This document shows, piece after piece, positions 53,459 to 61,979 of a DNA stretch of 64,000 bases (positions within the stretch are counted from its first letter, which is position 1; each line of letters starts with the position of its first letter). A program made the translations under genes and the position numbers. The notes beneath the pieces are model-generated. The model saw nothing but the letters and a program-made list of their open reading frames with translations, had not been told where the DNA came from and did not search any database. Source of the DNA: Thalassotalea_A litorea (GTDB lineage: Bacteria > Pseudomonadota > Gammaproteobacteria > Enterobacterales > Alteromonadaceae); assembly GCF_043642205.1 (NCBI RefSeq), contig NZ_JBHZSG010000010.1, forward strand, positions 41,169 through 105,168, given 5' to 3'.

Positions 53459-55359
53459 CAGTGTATTTTATTCAGGCTTTCATTTATTTGATAGCAGCCG
53501 TGATTGCCGTGCCACTAGCCAAAAAGTTAGGTCTGGGTTCTGTGTTAGGTTATCTGATTGCCGGTGTGATTATCGGCCCTGTAACGGGCTTAGTCGGTGA
53601 CGAAACCGTAACGATTCAGCACTTTGCTGAATTTGGTGTGGTGATGATGTTATTTTTGGTGGGGCTTGAGCTTGAGCCAAAAATGCTTTGGCAAATGCGC
53701 CACCGGTTACTGGGTCTTGGTGGTCTGCAGGTTGTATTAACGAGTGCACTAATTACGCTGATCGCCATGGTCTTTATTCAACCCTGGCAAACGGCATTGG
53801 TTGTCGGCCTGATCTTTTCACTATCCTCCACAGCGATTGTATTACAAACCTTTTCTGAGAAAGGACTAACGAAAACTCAGGGCGGACAAAATGCGTTTTC
53901 GGTATTGCTGATGCAGGATATCGCCGTGATCCCGATGCTGGCATTTATTCCGATGTTAGCCGTTGGCGATATCGCTTCAGCCGCGGCTTCGATGCAGTCG
54001 GCAACCGAGCATCATCAGGAATTAAGTCTCGTCGCCGGATTGCCAAACTGGGGTTATGCGCTGGCAATTCTTGGTAGTATCCTTGGCGTGATTGTAACGG
54101 GACATTACCTCTGTCGTCCGCTATTTCATTATGTCGCCAGCTCTCATTTGCGGGAAATTTTTGTGGCCACAGCATTAGTGTTGGTGGTTGGGATTGCTGC
54201 CTTAATGTCGTTGGTTGGCCTGTCGCCGGCTTTAGGAACCTTTTTGGCGGGTGTGGTGTTGGCCAATAGTGAATTTAAGCATGAGCTGGAATCGAATATC
54301 GAACCTTTCAAAGGCTTGCTTCTCGGCTTGTTTTTTATCACGGTTGGGGCTGGGATCAACTTTGGCATTTTTACTGAAAATATCGGTATGATTGTCGGTT
54401 TGACCCTAGTCGTGATGCTATCGAAGGCTGGTGTATTGTGGCTGTTGGCGATGATTTTCAAAATAAAGGATAGTGATCGCTGGCTTTTTGCTCTGAGTCT
54501 TGCCCAAGCCGGTGAATTTGGATTTGTGCTGCTTAGTTTTAGTGTCACACAGCACGTTATTTCCACCGAACTGGCGGCAATTTTACAACTCATCGTAGCA
54601 TTATCCATGTTTTTGACTCCAGTGTTGTTTATCGTCTTTGATAAAGTCATCTTGCCTCGTTACCAGCAAACTAAAAATCAACAAAAATTTGATGAAATCG
54701 ATGATTACGGAACCGTGCTCATTGCCGGGGCTGGACGGTTTGGCCAAATCGTCAATCGTTTACTGGTGGCCAATGGCATTAAAACCATATTGTTGGACCA
54801 TGAAGCCGGACAAATTGAAAATATGCGCAAGATCGAGATGAAAAGTTATTTTGGCGATGCGACTAGACCGGAGCTGCTACATACCGCTGGGATAGATGAT
54901 GCAATGATGTTTGTCGTTGCTATTGATAACAAGGAAGGAGCGGTGGCTTTAACGCGACATATAAAAAAATCCCACCCCCACCTTAACGTTCTGGCGCGCT
55001 CATTTGATAAAGGCCATAGCTACGCATTACGTCAGGCGGGCGCCGACTTTACCATTAATGAAACATATCACTCGGCTTTGGAATTAGGCGCCGAGGCGAT
55101 GCGCACAGCAGGCTTACATCCGTTTTTCGTTGAGCATAAAAAAGCTATATTTGAACAGGTTGAACAGGATGCTTCTGATGCCTTGTATGAGAAGTGGCAA
55201 AAAAGCACTCAAGAGCAATACGGTACGGACTATCAACAATTGTTTATTCGCCTGGAACAAGCAATAAAGACCGCAATGGGACGAGATCGATTGGATAAAC
55301 ACAGCGCGACGGAAAGGGGGTGGACGCCGCCCCCGAAAGGTTATACCAAAAAACTTTAA
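53455..55359 (+). CDS. kefC: Glutathione-gated potassium/proton antiporter KefB/KefC
   Basis: A 634-residue inner-membrane antiporter. Residues ~1-380 hold about 12-13 hydrophobic helices of a Na+/H+ exchanger domain (LGSVLGYLIAGVIIGP early; SPALGTFLAGVVLANSEF near 265). A soluble TrkA-N Rossmann domain starts at GTVLIAGAGRFGQIVNRLL near residue 420. It lowers cytoplasmic pH by potassium efflux during electrophile stress. Glutathione and KefF control it; gshA is encoded in the same window. KefB and KefC cannot be told apart with confidence here. Confidence 0.93.
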   Translation: MTVYFIQAFIYLIAAVIAVPLAKKLGLGSVLGYLIAGVIIGPVTGLVGDETVTIQHFAEFGVVMMLFLVGLELEPKMLWQMRHRLLGLGGLQVVLTSALITLIAMVFIQPWQTALVVGLIFSLSSTAIVLQTFSEKGLTKTQGGQNAFSVLLMQDIAVIPMLAFIPMLAVGDIASAAASMQSATEHHQELSLVAGLPNWGYALAILGSILGVIVTGHYLCRPLFHYVASSHLREIFVATALVLVVGIAALMSLVGLSPALGTFLAGVVLANSEFKHELESNIEPFKGLLLGLFFITVGAGINFGIFTENIGMIVGLTLVVMLSKAGVLWLLAMIFKIKDSDRWLFALSLAQAGEFGFVLLSFSVTQHVISTELAAILQLIVALSMFLTPVLFIVFDKVILPRYQQTKNQQKFDEIDDYGTVLIAGAGRFGQIVNRLLVANGIKTILLDHEAGQIENMRKIEMKSYFGDATRPELLHTAGIDDAMMFVVAIDNKEGAVALTRHIKKSHPHLNVLARSFDKGHSYALRQAGADFTINETYHSALELGAEAMRTAGLHPFFVEHKKAIFEQVEQDASDALYEKWQKSTQEQYGTDYQQLFIRLEQAIKTAMGRDRLDKHSATERGWTPPPKGYTKKL

Positions 55360-55492
55360 GCGCCGGGTTGGGTCATATCAGGATAGCTACCTGTCAACCG
55401 GTGCGCAATGTCGGCAAAATGTATCTGATATATACTTAACGGCGTCTTTCGCATCTTGATGGTGTGATGTGTAATTGCGGAGTGGAAATTGT

Positions 55493-55774
55493 ATGGAATT
55501 AATCCCGTTAATCATTCAATTAATCAGTGGTGCCATTGGCGGTAATCTGGCAGGTACTATTTTTCAAAACGTTTCCCTGGGGACGTTAGGTAATTCAATT
55601 CTGGGAATACTTGGCGGCGGATTAGGGGGGCAATTGCTTTCTATGTTGGGGATCTCTCTGGTTGGCGACAGCGGCATGGATCTCTCTGGTGTCATCGGCA
55701 GTGTCGCTGGTGGCGCCGTCGGTGGTGGCGTACTGATGACCGTCGTTGGATTCCTTCGCTCATTATTTAGGTAG
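55493..55774 (+). CDS. Small glycine-rich membrane protein
   Basis: A 93-residue protein beginning MELIPLIIQLISGAIGGNLA, almost entirely Gly, Leu, Val and Ile with GxxxG-like patterns (SVAGGAVGGGVLM) and two or three membrane segments. Similar uncharacterised proteins occur next to transport and stress genes in gammaproteobacteria. ATG at 55493 is preferred to TTG at 55475. Its own terminator-like hairpin follows. Confidence 0.72.
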   Translation: MELIPLIIQLISGAIGGNLAGTIFQNVSLGTLGNSILGILGGGLGGQLLSMLGISLVGDSGMDLSGVIGSVAGGAVGGGVLMTVVGFLRSLFR

Positions 55775-55797
55775 TCTGTTTCCAACCTTGATAATGT

Positions 55798-55837
55798 ACT
55801 AACGCTGCCCAGCGTCGTTAGTTTTGGGCTTTTTTGG
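55798..55837 (+). terminator. Terminator-like hairpin after the glycine-rich protein gene
   Basis: ACTAACG (55798-55804) pairs with CGTTAGT (55816-55822) around an inner CTG/CAG, followed by TTTTGGGCTTTTTTGG. A typical intrinsic terminator, just before the RbgA-like gene. Confidence 0.7.
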
Positions 55838-55880
55838 TAAATATCTGTTAATATGGCGCTTTTCTTCTAGACCCAAATTT

Positions 55881-56816
55881 ATGGCAATAAACTGGTTCCC
55901 CGGGCACATGCATAAGGCCCAAAAAGAGATCAAGGAAATCATCCATCAAATCGATGTGGTGATTGAAGTTTGTGACGCGCGTTTACCATTTAGCAGCGAA
56001 AACCCGATGATCACCAGCATACGCGGTGAAAAACCTCTGATCAAAATCCTTAACAAAGCCGACCTGGCGGATCCTGAGTTAACTCAGGTTTGGCTTGATT
56101 ACTTCCAGTCTCAACACAATGTTAAAGCTCTGGCGTTGACCACTGAAGAGCCGTCCGGCGCCAAGCAGATTGCTACCCTTATTCGCAAGCTTGTGCCAAA
56201 CAAAGATGAAACCGGTAAGCAAATCAATGCCATGATCATGGGCATTCCCAATGTCGGTAAATCCACTTTGTTAAATACGTTGGTTGGCAAAGCGAAAGCC
56301 AAAGTTGGCAATGAGCCAGCAGTCACTAAGGCCCAGCAAAGAATTCGTCTGGATGATGGCATTTACTTGTATGACACCCCCGGCATGTTATGGCCGAAAA
56401 TCGCAAATGAGAACAGTGGCTATCGTCTGGCGGTATCCGGGGCAGTAAAAGATACTGCCTTTGATCACGATGAAATTGCCTGTTTTGCTGCTGAATATTT
56501 ATTACAGGCTTACCCGGGTCGTTTAATCGAGCGCTATAACATCGACCCCTTGCCAGAACAGGAAGTTGAGTTTCTCGAAGAGATGGGGCGCAAGCGAGGC
56601 TGTGTTCGTGCTGGTGGTCATGTGGACTTTCACAAAGCATCGCAAATTTTAGTGAATGAGATCCGTGATAAAACCTTGGGACCTGTGACCTTTGAAACGC
56701 CGCAAATGGTGGAAAAAGAAGAACGTTATTTTACCCAGCTACAGCAACAGCGGGAAGAAGAGCGAGAAGCCCGCAAAAAGGCACGTGGCCGCGGTAGAAA
56801 AAATAAACGCAAATAA
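55881..56816 (+). CDS. Ribosome biogenesis GTPase YlqF/RbgA family
   Basis: A 311-residue circularly permuted GTPase. The order is G4 (NKADL near 64), then G1 GIPNVGKST near 130, then G3 DTPG near 175. The start MAINWFPGHMHKAQKEI is the family signature, supporting ATG at 55881 rather than an upstream start at 55824. RbgA acts on late 50S assembly in Bacillus; the gammaproteobacterial role is less clear. A basic tail (KKARGRGRKNKRK) likely binds RNA. The HIT gene follows after 18 bases. Confidence 0.92.
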   Translation: MAINWFPGHMHKAQKEIKEIIHQIDVVIEVCDARLPFSSENPMITSIRGEKPLIKILNKADLADPELTQVWLDYFQSQHNVKALALTTEEPSGAKQIATLIRKLVPNKDETGKQINAMIMGIPNVGKSTLLNTLVGKAKAKVGNEPAVTKAQQRIRLDDGIYLYDTPGMLWPKIANENSGYRLAVSGAVKDTAFDHDEIACFAAEYLLQAYPGRLIERYNIDPLPEQEVEFLEEMGRKRGCVRAGGHVDFHKASQILVNEIRDKTLGPVTFETPQMVEKEERYFTQLQQQREEEREARKKARGRGRKNKRK

Positions 56817-56834
56817 ACCAGAACAGGAATTGGA

Positions 56835-57272
56835 ATGACTATGAGTGACAATCAACAATTTACCTTACACCCGGATTTGCAGCGGGACTGTGTCGTTATC
56901 GCCTCTCTACCTTTGTGTGAGCTATTGCTTTGTAACGATAGTCAGTATCCTTGGTTTATTATGGTGCCAAGACGCGAAGAAATAAGTGATTTACATCAGC
57001 TCGACTGGCAGGACTTACAGCAATTCATCAATGAATCAAGTATGGTTAGTGAGTTGTTAATGCAAGAGTTTAACGGCGATAAAATGAATGTCGCGGCGTT
57101 AGGAAACGTGACCCCGCAATTGCACGTCCATCATATTGTGCGTTTTAAAAAGGATCCCGTTTGGCCCAAGCCTATTTGGGGACAGTTACCCTTAAAACCC
57201 TATCAAGCGGGGGAGATTGACAAAATCAAGGCTTCGCTAACGCCCAAGTTGACAGCAATATTGGCAAACTAG
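56835..57272 (+). CDS. HIT domain protein
   Basis: A 145-residue histidine-triad nucleotide hydrolase/transferase. The motif LHVHHIVRF near residue 93 gives the catalytic histidines; YPWFIMVPRRE near 40 is the nucleotide pocket. Substrate unknown. Members with this DUF-like N terminus often lie near RNA-processing genes. It converges with panE; their ends overlap by four bases. Confidence 0.87.
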   Translation: MTMSDNQQFTLHPDLQRDCVVIASLPLCELLLCNDSQYPWFIMVPRREEISDLHQLDWQDLQQFINESSMVSELLMQEFNGDKMNVAALGNVTPQLHVHHIVRFKKDPVWPKPIWGQLPLKPYQAGEIDKIKASLTPKLTAILAN

Positions 57273-58180
57273 GGCGGTGTTGTTTGCTGCTCTAACGATT
57301 TGATTTGCGTTACACATCGCTGATTCTCCGGCGCAAGGGTATTCGATGCCGTTGCGCACTTTACAAGATACCCATTAATATAATCCACCTCACTTGCACG
57401 ACCCGCAAGAATGTCTTCGCGCATGGAAGAGCTATTCATCCCCGTTTGTTCGATAACCTGAAATACGATCTGCGTTAGGTTGTCGTTATCCAATGCAATA
57501 TTTGCAAATCTGGCTTGGGTTACCACTTCATCAATTAACCTGGCGATCACCGCCTGATATTGAGGCGCGGCTAATTGACCATTTAATACGTTGTGAATAG
57601 CCGTCAGTGGATTGATCACACTGTTTATCGCCAGTTTCGTCCATTGCATGGTTCGAATTTCCTCAAACCAGGTACAATTATCAAGCTGATCGATCAGCAA
57701 TTGCACGGCGCTATTTTTCGATGTTAAGTTTTGATAATTTCCCAATTGCCACTGGCCTTGCCCCGTATGTTGCACGTGCTCTGGACTTAGGCGACGTGCC
57801 CCCTGAGTACTGAGCATGAGTCCAATGGCTTGATTCGGCGTTAAGTTGTCACGAATTTGTTGTAATACGCCCATGCCATTGTGGAGTAAAATCAAAGGGC
57901 AGTTTGCTTTTAAATAGGGGCTGATATAGCGAATCGCCTGCGCCATTTGGTAGGCTTTTAACGCACAAACAATTAAGTCCGCATCACCGATTTGCTCGAC
58001 CCGGATATAGCTCAATGGTATTTGTTCGTTATCACCAGTTAAGCGAGTAAATCTGTAGTGTTTTGTCAACTTACGAGTATCTGCGTCAGGCTTTGGTAAA
58101 ACCCAGACGGAATGTTGCGATCGTAATTTTTGATGTAATAGACAACCCATTGCCCCTGCGCCAATGACAACAATCTTCAT
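57269..58180 (-). CDS. panE: 2-dehydropantoate 2-reductase
   Basis: A 303-residue NADPH enzyme that makes pantoate for coenzyme A. The Rossmann motif GAGAMGCLLH is at residues 7-16; the substrate region has TKLAINSVINPLTAI near 185 and MREDILAGRASEVDYINGYL near 260. Length is standard. Its start overlaps the stop of the VanZ-like gene by one base, suggesting coupling. Confidence 0.92.
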   Translation of the reverse strand: MKIVVIGAGAMGCLLHQKLRSQHSVWVLPKPDADTRKLTKHYRFTRLTGDNEQIPLSYIRVEQIGDADLIVCALKAYQMAQAIRYISPYLKANCPLILLHNGMGVLQQIRDNLTPNQAIGLMLSTQGARRLSPEHVQHTGQGQWQLGNYQNLTSKNSAVQLLIDQLDNCTWFEEIRTMQWTKLAINSVINPLTAIHNVLNGQLAAPQYQAVIARLIDEVVTQARFANIALDNDNLTQIVFQVIEQTGMNSSSMREDILAGRASEVDYINGYLVKCATASNTLAPENQRCVTQIKSLEQQTTPP

Positions 58181-58575
58181 TATTGGCTATCCTCCTTGGC
58201 CGCCATCAACTTTGTTAAAACCTTGTTTGTGTTCAATTGGCCCAATTTTACAAACAGGAAGTAGAGCATAGTGAACACCAGACAGCCGGTTACGTCGGCA
58301 TAAAAATCACCCCACTGCGCGGCACGGAAGCCTAACAGCCACTGACCGATTTCAGTTAAAGCGGCGTAACAGATAAGGCCAGGCAAAAGCACCCGTTGTG
58401 GGATTCGGCAAAGGGCATAAAGCGCACCGTTCAATAGAAAAAACACCAGGAAGTGAGCTGCTTTGTCGAGCAAATGGGTACGATGGAGTTCGGATACGCC
58501 ATCAAACCAAAAAAGGTAGGATATTGCGCAGGCAAGGACGAAAGCGACGGTGGCAAAAACGGCTGAAAATGACAA
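58180..58575 (-). CDS. VanZ-like family membrane protein
   Basis: A 131-residue protein with four predicted helices and the VanZ-like pattern LLDKAAHFLVFFLL, then EIGQWLLGFRAAQWGDFYADVTG. The Asp residues of DKxxHF and DxxxDxxG are typical. VanZ of enterococci affects teicoplanin resistance; the function of this short chromosomal type is unknown. It is coupled to panE. Confidence 0.82.
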   Translation of the reverse strand: MSFSAVFATVAFVLACAISYLFWFDGVSELHRTHLLDKAAHFLVFFLLNGALYALCRIPQRVLLPGLICYAALTEIGQWLLGFRAAQWGDFYADVTGCLVFTMLYFLFVKLGQLNTNKVLTKLMAAKEDSQ

Positions 58576-58762
58576 TGGATTAACCTATATATTGGTATCG
58601 TTTTGGCGTCGAACATTTTTCGTTCGATTTCGTTACTAAGTAAGACGGAATGCTTCTAAAATCCTAACATATCAGGGCTAAAAAAGAGAATTAATTGCAT
58701 TGCCAACAGGCTGTTTGATAGTCTTAGCCCATTGTAATTGTTAATGGTAAAGAGGGTTTGTT

Positions 58763-59245
58763 ATGCCATCCATGGACATTGTTTCAGAAATTAATATTGA
58801 AGAAGTGCGGAATGCCGTTGATAACGCCAGCCGTGAGTTGAGCACGCGTTTTGACTTTCGTGGTGTTGAAGCATCCATTGAATTTGTCAAACCTACGGTG
58901 AAAATTAAGGCCGAAGGTGATTTTCAGTTGAAACAGTTGCGCGATCTATTGCGGGTGCAATTATCAAAACGCAACGTAGACGCGAAAGCGATGAGCGTTG
59001 GTGCAGAAGAGCATACCGGAAAAACGTACCAGCAAATCCTGACCTTTAAAGAAGGCATTGAACAGCCTGTCGCGAAAAAGGTGATCAAACTTATCAAGGA
59101 TAGTAAGTTAAAGGTTCAGGCAAGTATCCAAGGCGAGCAAGTTCGGGTGACGGGTAAAAAACGTGATGATTTACAGGCTGTTATGCGCCTGGTTCGCGAA
59201 GCGGAGCTTGAACAGTCTTTTCAATTCAACAACTTTCGTGACTAA
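58763..59245 (+). CDS. yajQ: YajQ family cyclic-di-GMP-binding protein
   Basis: A 160-residue cytoplasmic protein starting MPSMDIVSEINIEEVRNAVD, with DFRGVEASIE and the two-domain ferredoxin-like repeat. XC_3703 and relatives bind c-di-GMP and nucleic acids and control virulence genes. Length is standard. Monocistronic; a long inverted repeat follows. Confidence 0.95.
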   Translation: MPSMDIVSEINIEEVRNAVDNASRELSTRFDFRGVEASIEFVKPTVKIKAEGDFQLKQLRDLLRVQLSKRNVDAKAMSVGAEEHTGKTYQQILTFKEGIEQPVAKKVIKLIKDSKLKVQASIQGEQVRVTGKKRDDLQAVMRLVREAELEQSFQFNNFRD

Positions 59246-59258
59246 ACATGAATAAAAT

Positions 59259-59297
59259 ATCTATGCGCATATCCATGTTAACGATATGCTCATAGAT
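59259..59297 (+). terminator. Long inverted repeat after yajQ
   Basis: ATCTATGCGCATATC (59259-59273) pairs with GATATGCTCATAGAT (59283-59297), 14 of 15 bases, with a nine-base loop. No T run follows. It begins 13 bases after the yajQ stop and probably ends or stabilises that message. Confidence 0.65.
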
Positions 59298-59446
59298 AGC
59301 ATCTGACCTTTTGGTTCAGATAAACACCTGGTATTTTTACCTGCTAAAGCTTGCAATGGACGAACACCGCGTTTTATATTGCCAAGCCATATCCGCACAA
59401 GGTTGTGGGGCTAAAAATTGATTACAACAAATAAAGAAGAATAAAT

Positions 59447-60793
59447 ATGGCATCGTCACGCGGTGAATTTAGTTCACGACTCGGTTTTATTATGGCAGCG
59501 GCAGGTTCCGCTGTTGGTTTAGGCAATATTTGGGGGTTTCCAACCCAGACAGCTTCAAATGGCGGCGCCGCCTTTGTATTGGTGTATCTTGTCTTAGCGT
59601 TTTGTTTGGCCTATCCCGCATTTATGGCAGAGCTATTGATTGGTCGCTATGGCCAGGCCAATGCTGTGACGTCGTTGCAGAAAATGTCTTCCCGTCCCTG
59701 GCAAAAATACTTCGGGTTTGTGGTAGGTTTTGGTGGCATTATCTGCGCGGCACTTATTTTAAGCTTCTACGGCATTATTGCTGGATGGATGATGTCTTAC
59801 GCCATCGAGAGTGCTGCCAGTATCGTTGGTCTTAACTCTGTGGCCGAATGGGTAATCGCCAATAGTCTCGAACGCAACCTGCTGTTTACCGTCGCGTTTA
59901 TGGTACTAACGGTATTTATCATTCGTAAAGGGGTTGAAAACGGTATTGAGAAGTGGTCTAAGCGATTGATGCCAATGATGCTTGGTCTACTGATTTTGCT
60001 GATCATTTATGTGCTGACATTAGATGGGGCGATGGAGGGATTAAATGCTTATCTCAATCCTGATATCGAACAATTGAAAAATCCTTCTTTGATTGTTAGC
60101 GCGATGGGGCAGGCATTCTTCTCTTTATCACTGGGTACCAGTGTGATGATCATCTATGGTTCATACATTTCCAAAAAGGAAAACCTGGTGAGTCTTGGTG
60201 CACAGGTTACCTTAATTGACGTTAGCATTGCCTTTTTGGCAGGCTTACTTATTATTCCGGCGATGTATGTTGCTCAGGCGCAGGGCGTGGCGATATTCGC
60301 CGCAGACGGCAGCTTGATTTCGGGCCCGGGAATGGTGTTCGATGTCTTGCCTAAATTGTTTGAAGATATGGGGCTGGTGGGAACCTTTATTGGGTTAGCA
60401 TTCTTTATTCTAATGAGCATTGCGGCACTTACATCATCGATATCAATGCTCGAAGGCCCGGTATCTTATACCGTCGAACGCCATAACGTACCTCGCTCTA
60501 AAGCTACCACAATTATCGGTTTGGTGATCTTGTGTATCAGTGTCGCCATTGTATTTAACATCGACACCGGGTTAGATTTTATCGCTACCTTATCTACCCA
60601 GTACGGACAGCCCATTATTGCAATGTTGTGCTGTATTTTTGTCGGCTGGATATGGCATCGTAGTTCCATTTTAGAAGAGCTTAAGCTAGGCAATGACACC
60701 ATTGAACATTCGTTTTTCTGGAAGATCTGGCCCTGGTATACCAAGTTTGTTTGCCCGATTGGGATCGCAACCGTTTTCTTAAACTCTTTGTAA
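59447..60793 (+). CDS. Neurotransmitter:sodium symporter family transporter
   Basis: A 448-residue inner-membrane protein with about 11-12 helices. The first helix carries the family signature SRLGFIMAAAGSAVGLGNIW, including the Na+/substrate site; FFSLSLGTSVMIIYGSY is helix 6. It probably imports an amino acid with sodium. Bacterial NSS members with this length include MhsT and LeuT-like proteins; substrate not inferable. Confidence 0.92.
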   Translation: MASSRGEFSSRLGFIMAAAGSAVGLGNIWGFPTQTASNGGAAFVLVYLVLAFCLAYPAFMAELLIGRYGQANAVTSLQKMSSRPWQKYFGFVVGFGGIICAALILSFYGIIAGWMMSYAIESAASIVGLNSVAEWVIANSLERNLLFTVAFMVLTVFIIRKGVENGIEKWSKRLMPMMLGLLILLIIYVLTLDGAMEGLNAYLNPDIEQLKNPSLIVSAMGQAFFSLSLGTSVMIIYGSYISKKENLVSLGAQVTLIDVSIAFLAGLLIIPAMYVAQAQGVAIFAADGSLISGPGMVFDVLPKLFEDMGLVGTFIGLAFFILMSIAALTSSISMLEGPVSYTVERHNVPRSKATTIIGLVILCISVAIVFNIDTGLDFIATLSTQYGQPIIAMLCCIFVGWIWHRSSILEELKLGNDTIEHSFFWKIWPWYTKFVCPIGIATVFLNSL

Positions 60794-60891
60794 TTATTTT
60801 TAACAATAGATTAGCGCTGCAGGCCTGACTGTAGCGTTAATTTCTTAACGGTTTAATTCCTGTTCAACCCTTTCACGTTATACTCGTACGC

Positions 60892-60963
60892 TATCAAAAC
60901 CATCAAAACCATCAAAACCATCAAAACCATCAAAACCATCAAAACCATCAAAACTATCAAGAC
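60892..60963 (+). repeat. Nine-base tandem repeat, eight units
   Basis: Unit CATCAAAAC: six perfect copies at 60901-60954, flanked by TATCAAAAC (60892-60900) and TATCAAGAC (60955-60963). It lies in the 269-base gap between the convergent NSS transporter and RluA-type genes and is not part of a gene. The copy number is likely variable by slippage. Confidence 0.95.
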
Positions 60964-61062
60964 ACCCATTATTAACTGACGCGATGTTGAAATGCGTTAA
61001 GAGTGTCTCTTTACTTACCCAGGAAGCTTACGTTTAAGTTGTGGAAATATGCCAGCACATTG

Positions 61063-61716
61063 CTAGCTTTTCGATATCAGGTGTGTAATTTCGTCTTGAT
61101 AGTCGGCAAATAACTTACCATCGTCTTTTAGCGTTGCATCGGTGAATTGAAAATGTTCTTTGGCAAACTCGAATGAGATTTGCAGCGCATGCAAATAACC
61201 TCTATCGGCAGCCGCATTATCAACATGTCCTGCGTGGTAACTGGGATCGCCTAAAATCGCGGTACCTAAACTGTTCATTGCCACGCGTAATTGATGGGTT
61301 TTGCCGGTTTTAGGCATTAGCTTATACAATCTCAATCCTGGTGCTAATGAATAGGATTCAAATTGAGTGATCGCAGGGTTTTCATGAGAACGCAGCAATT
61401 TGTAAGTTCCTCGGCGAGATTTGACCATATCGCCTTTTACCCAGCCTTGTTTCTTTTTAGGCTTACCAAGTGCCAATGCGATATATATTTTACTTACTTG
61501 CTGATTGGCAAACTGATGCGATAGCTGTCGGGCAGCGTCTGCAGTTCTGGCCATGACTAATATTCCAGAAGTCATTTTATCGAGGCGGTGCACGGGGTAA
61601 AGCTCATGGTAAATGGCTTTATATCGATTAAAAAAACCTTGTCCTATGTTTTCTTCATCGTGAAAATTAATGCCTGAAGGTTTACTAACTACGATAAAAT
61701 CGTCGTTTTCAAACAA
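61063..61716 (-). CDS. RluA-type RNA pseudouridine synthase
   Basis: A 217-residue TIGR01621-like synthase. The catalytic Asp is in YPVHRLDKMTSG near residue 45, followed by the KIYIALALGKP and GKTHQLRVAMNSLG segments. There is no S4 domain; the target RNA is unknown. The start is uncertain: TTG at 61716 is the only common start before the conserved core and has no clear ribosome site. Confidence 0.9.
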   Translation of the reverse strand: MFENDDFIVVSKPSGINFHDEENIGQGFFNRYKAIYHELYPVHRLDKMTSGILVMARTADAARQLSHQFANQQVSKIYIALALGKPKKKQGWVKGDMVKSRRGTYKLLRSHENPAITQFESYSLAPGLRLYKLMPKTGKTHQLRVAMNSLGTAILGDPSYHAGHVDNAAADRGYLHALQISFEFAKEHFQFTDATLKDDGKLFADYQDEITHLISKS

Positions 61717-61979
61717 GGGTGGAGCTAATGATTCGATAACCGTTCCTACAGATGCTATTTAACGTCGATTGAATTATAAGGCTAATTATCGTGTCTCCCC
61801 AATAGATACATTGGTTTATAGCTAAAATTAGGCTATTTTTGGGGTAGGAAAAATCCGTTATTCGCTTATTTTTGTATAGATAGTCGTTGTAAAATCAATA
61901 TCTTCCCCCACATAATAAGCAAATTGCCGTGAAGTGGTGCAAAACTAAGTTCGCCCGTGATGCGAGTTTTGGAGCAAAA

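Noticed and set aside
61929..61979. GTG start of gshA at 61929
   Set aside because: It adds 17 residues without family similarity; TTG at 61980 has a well-placed GGAG and fits the family length.
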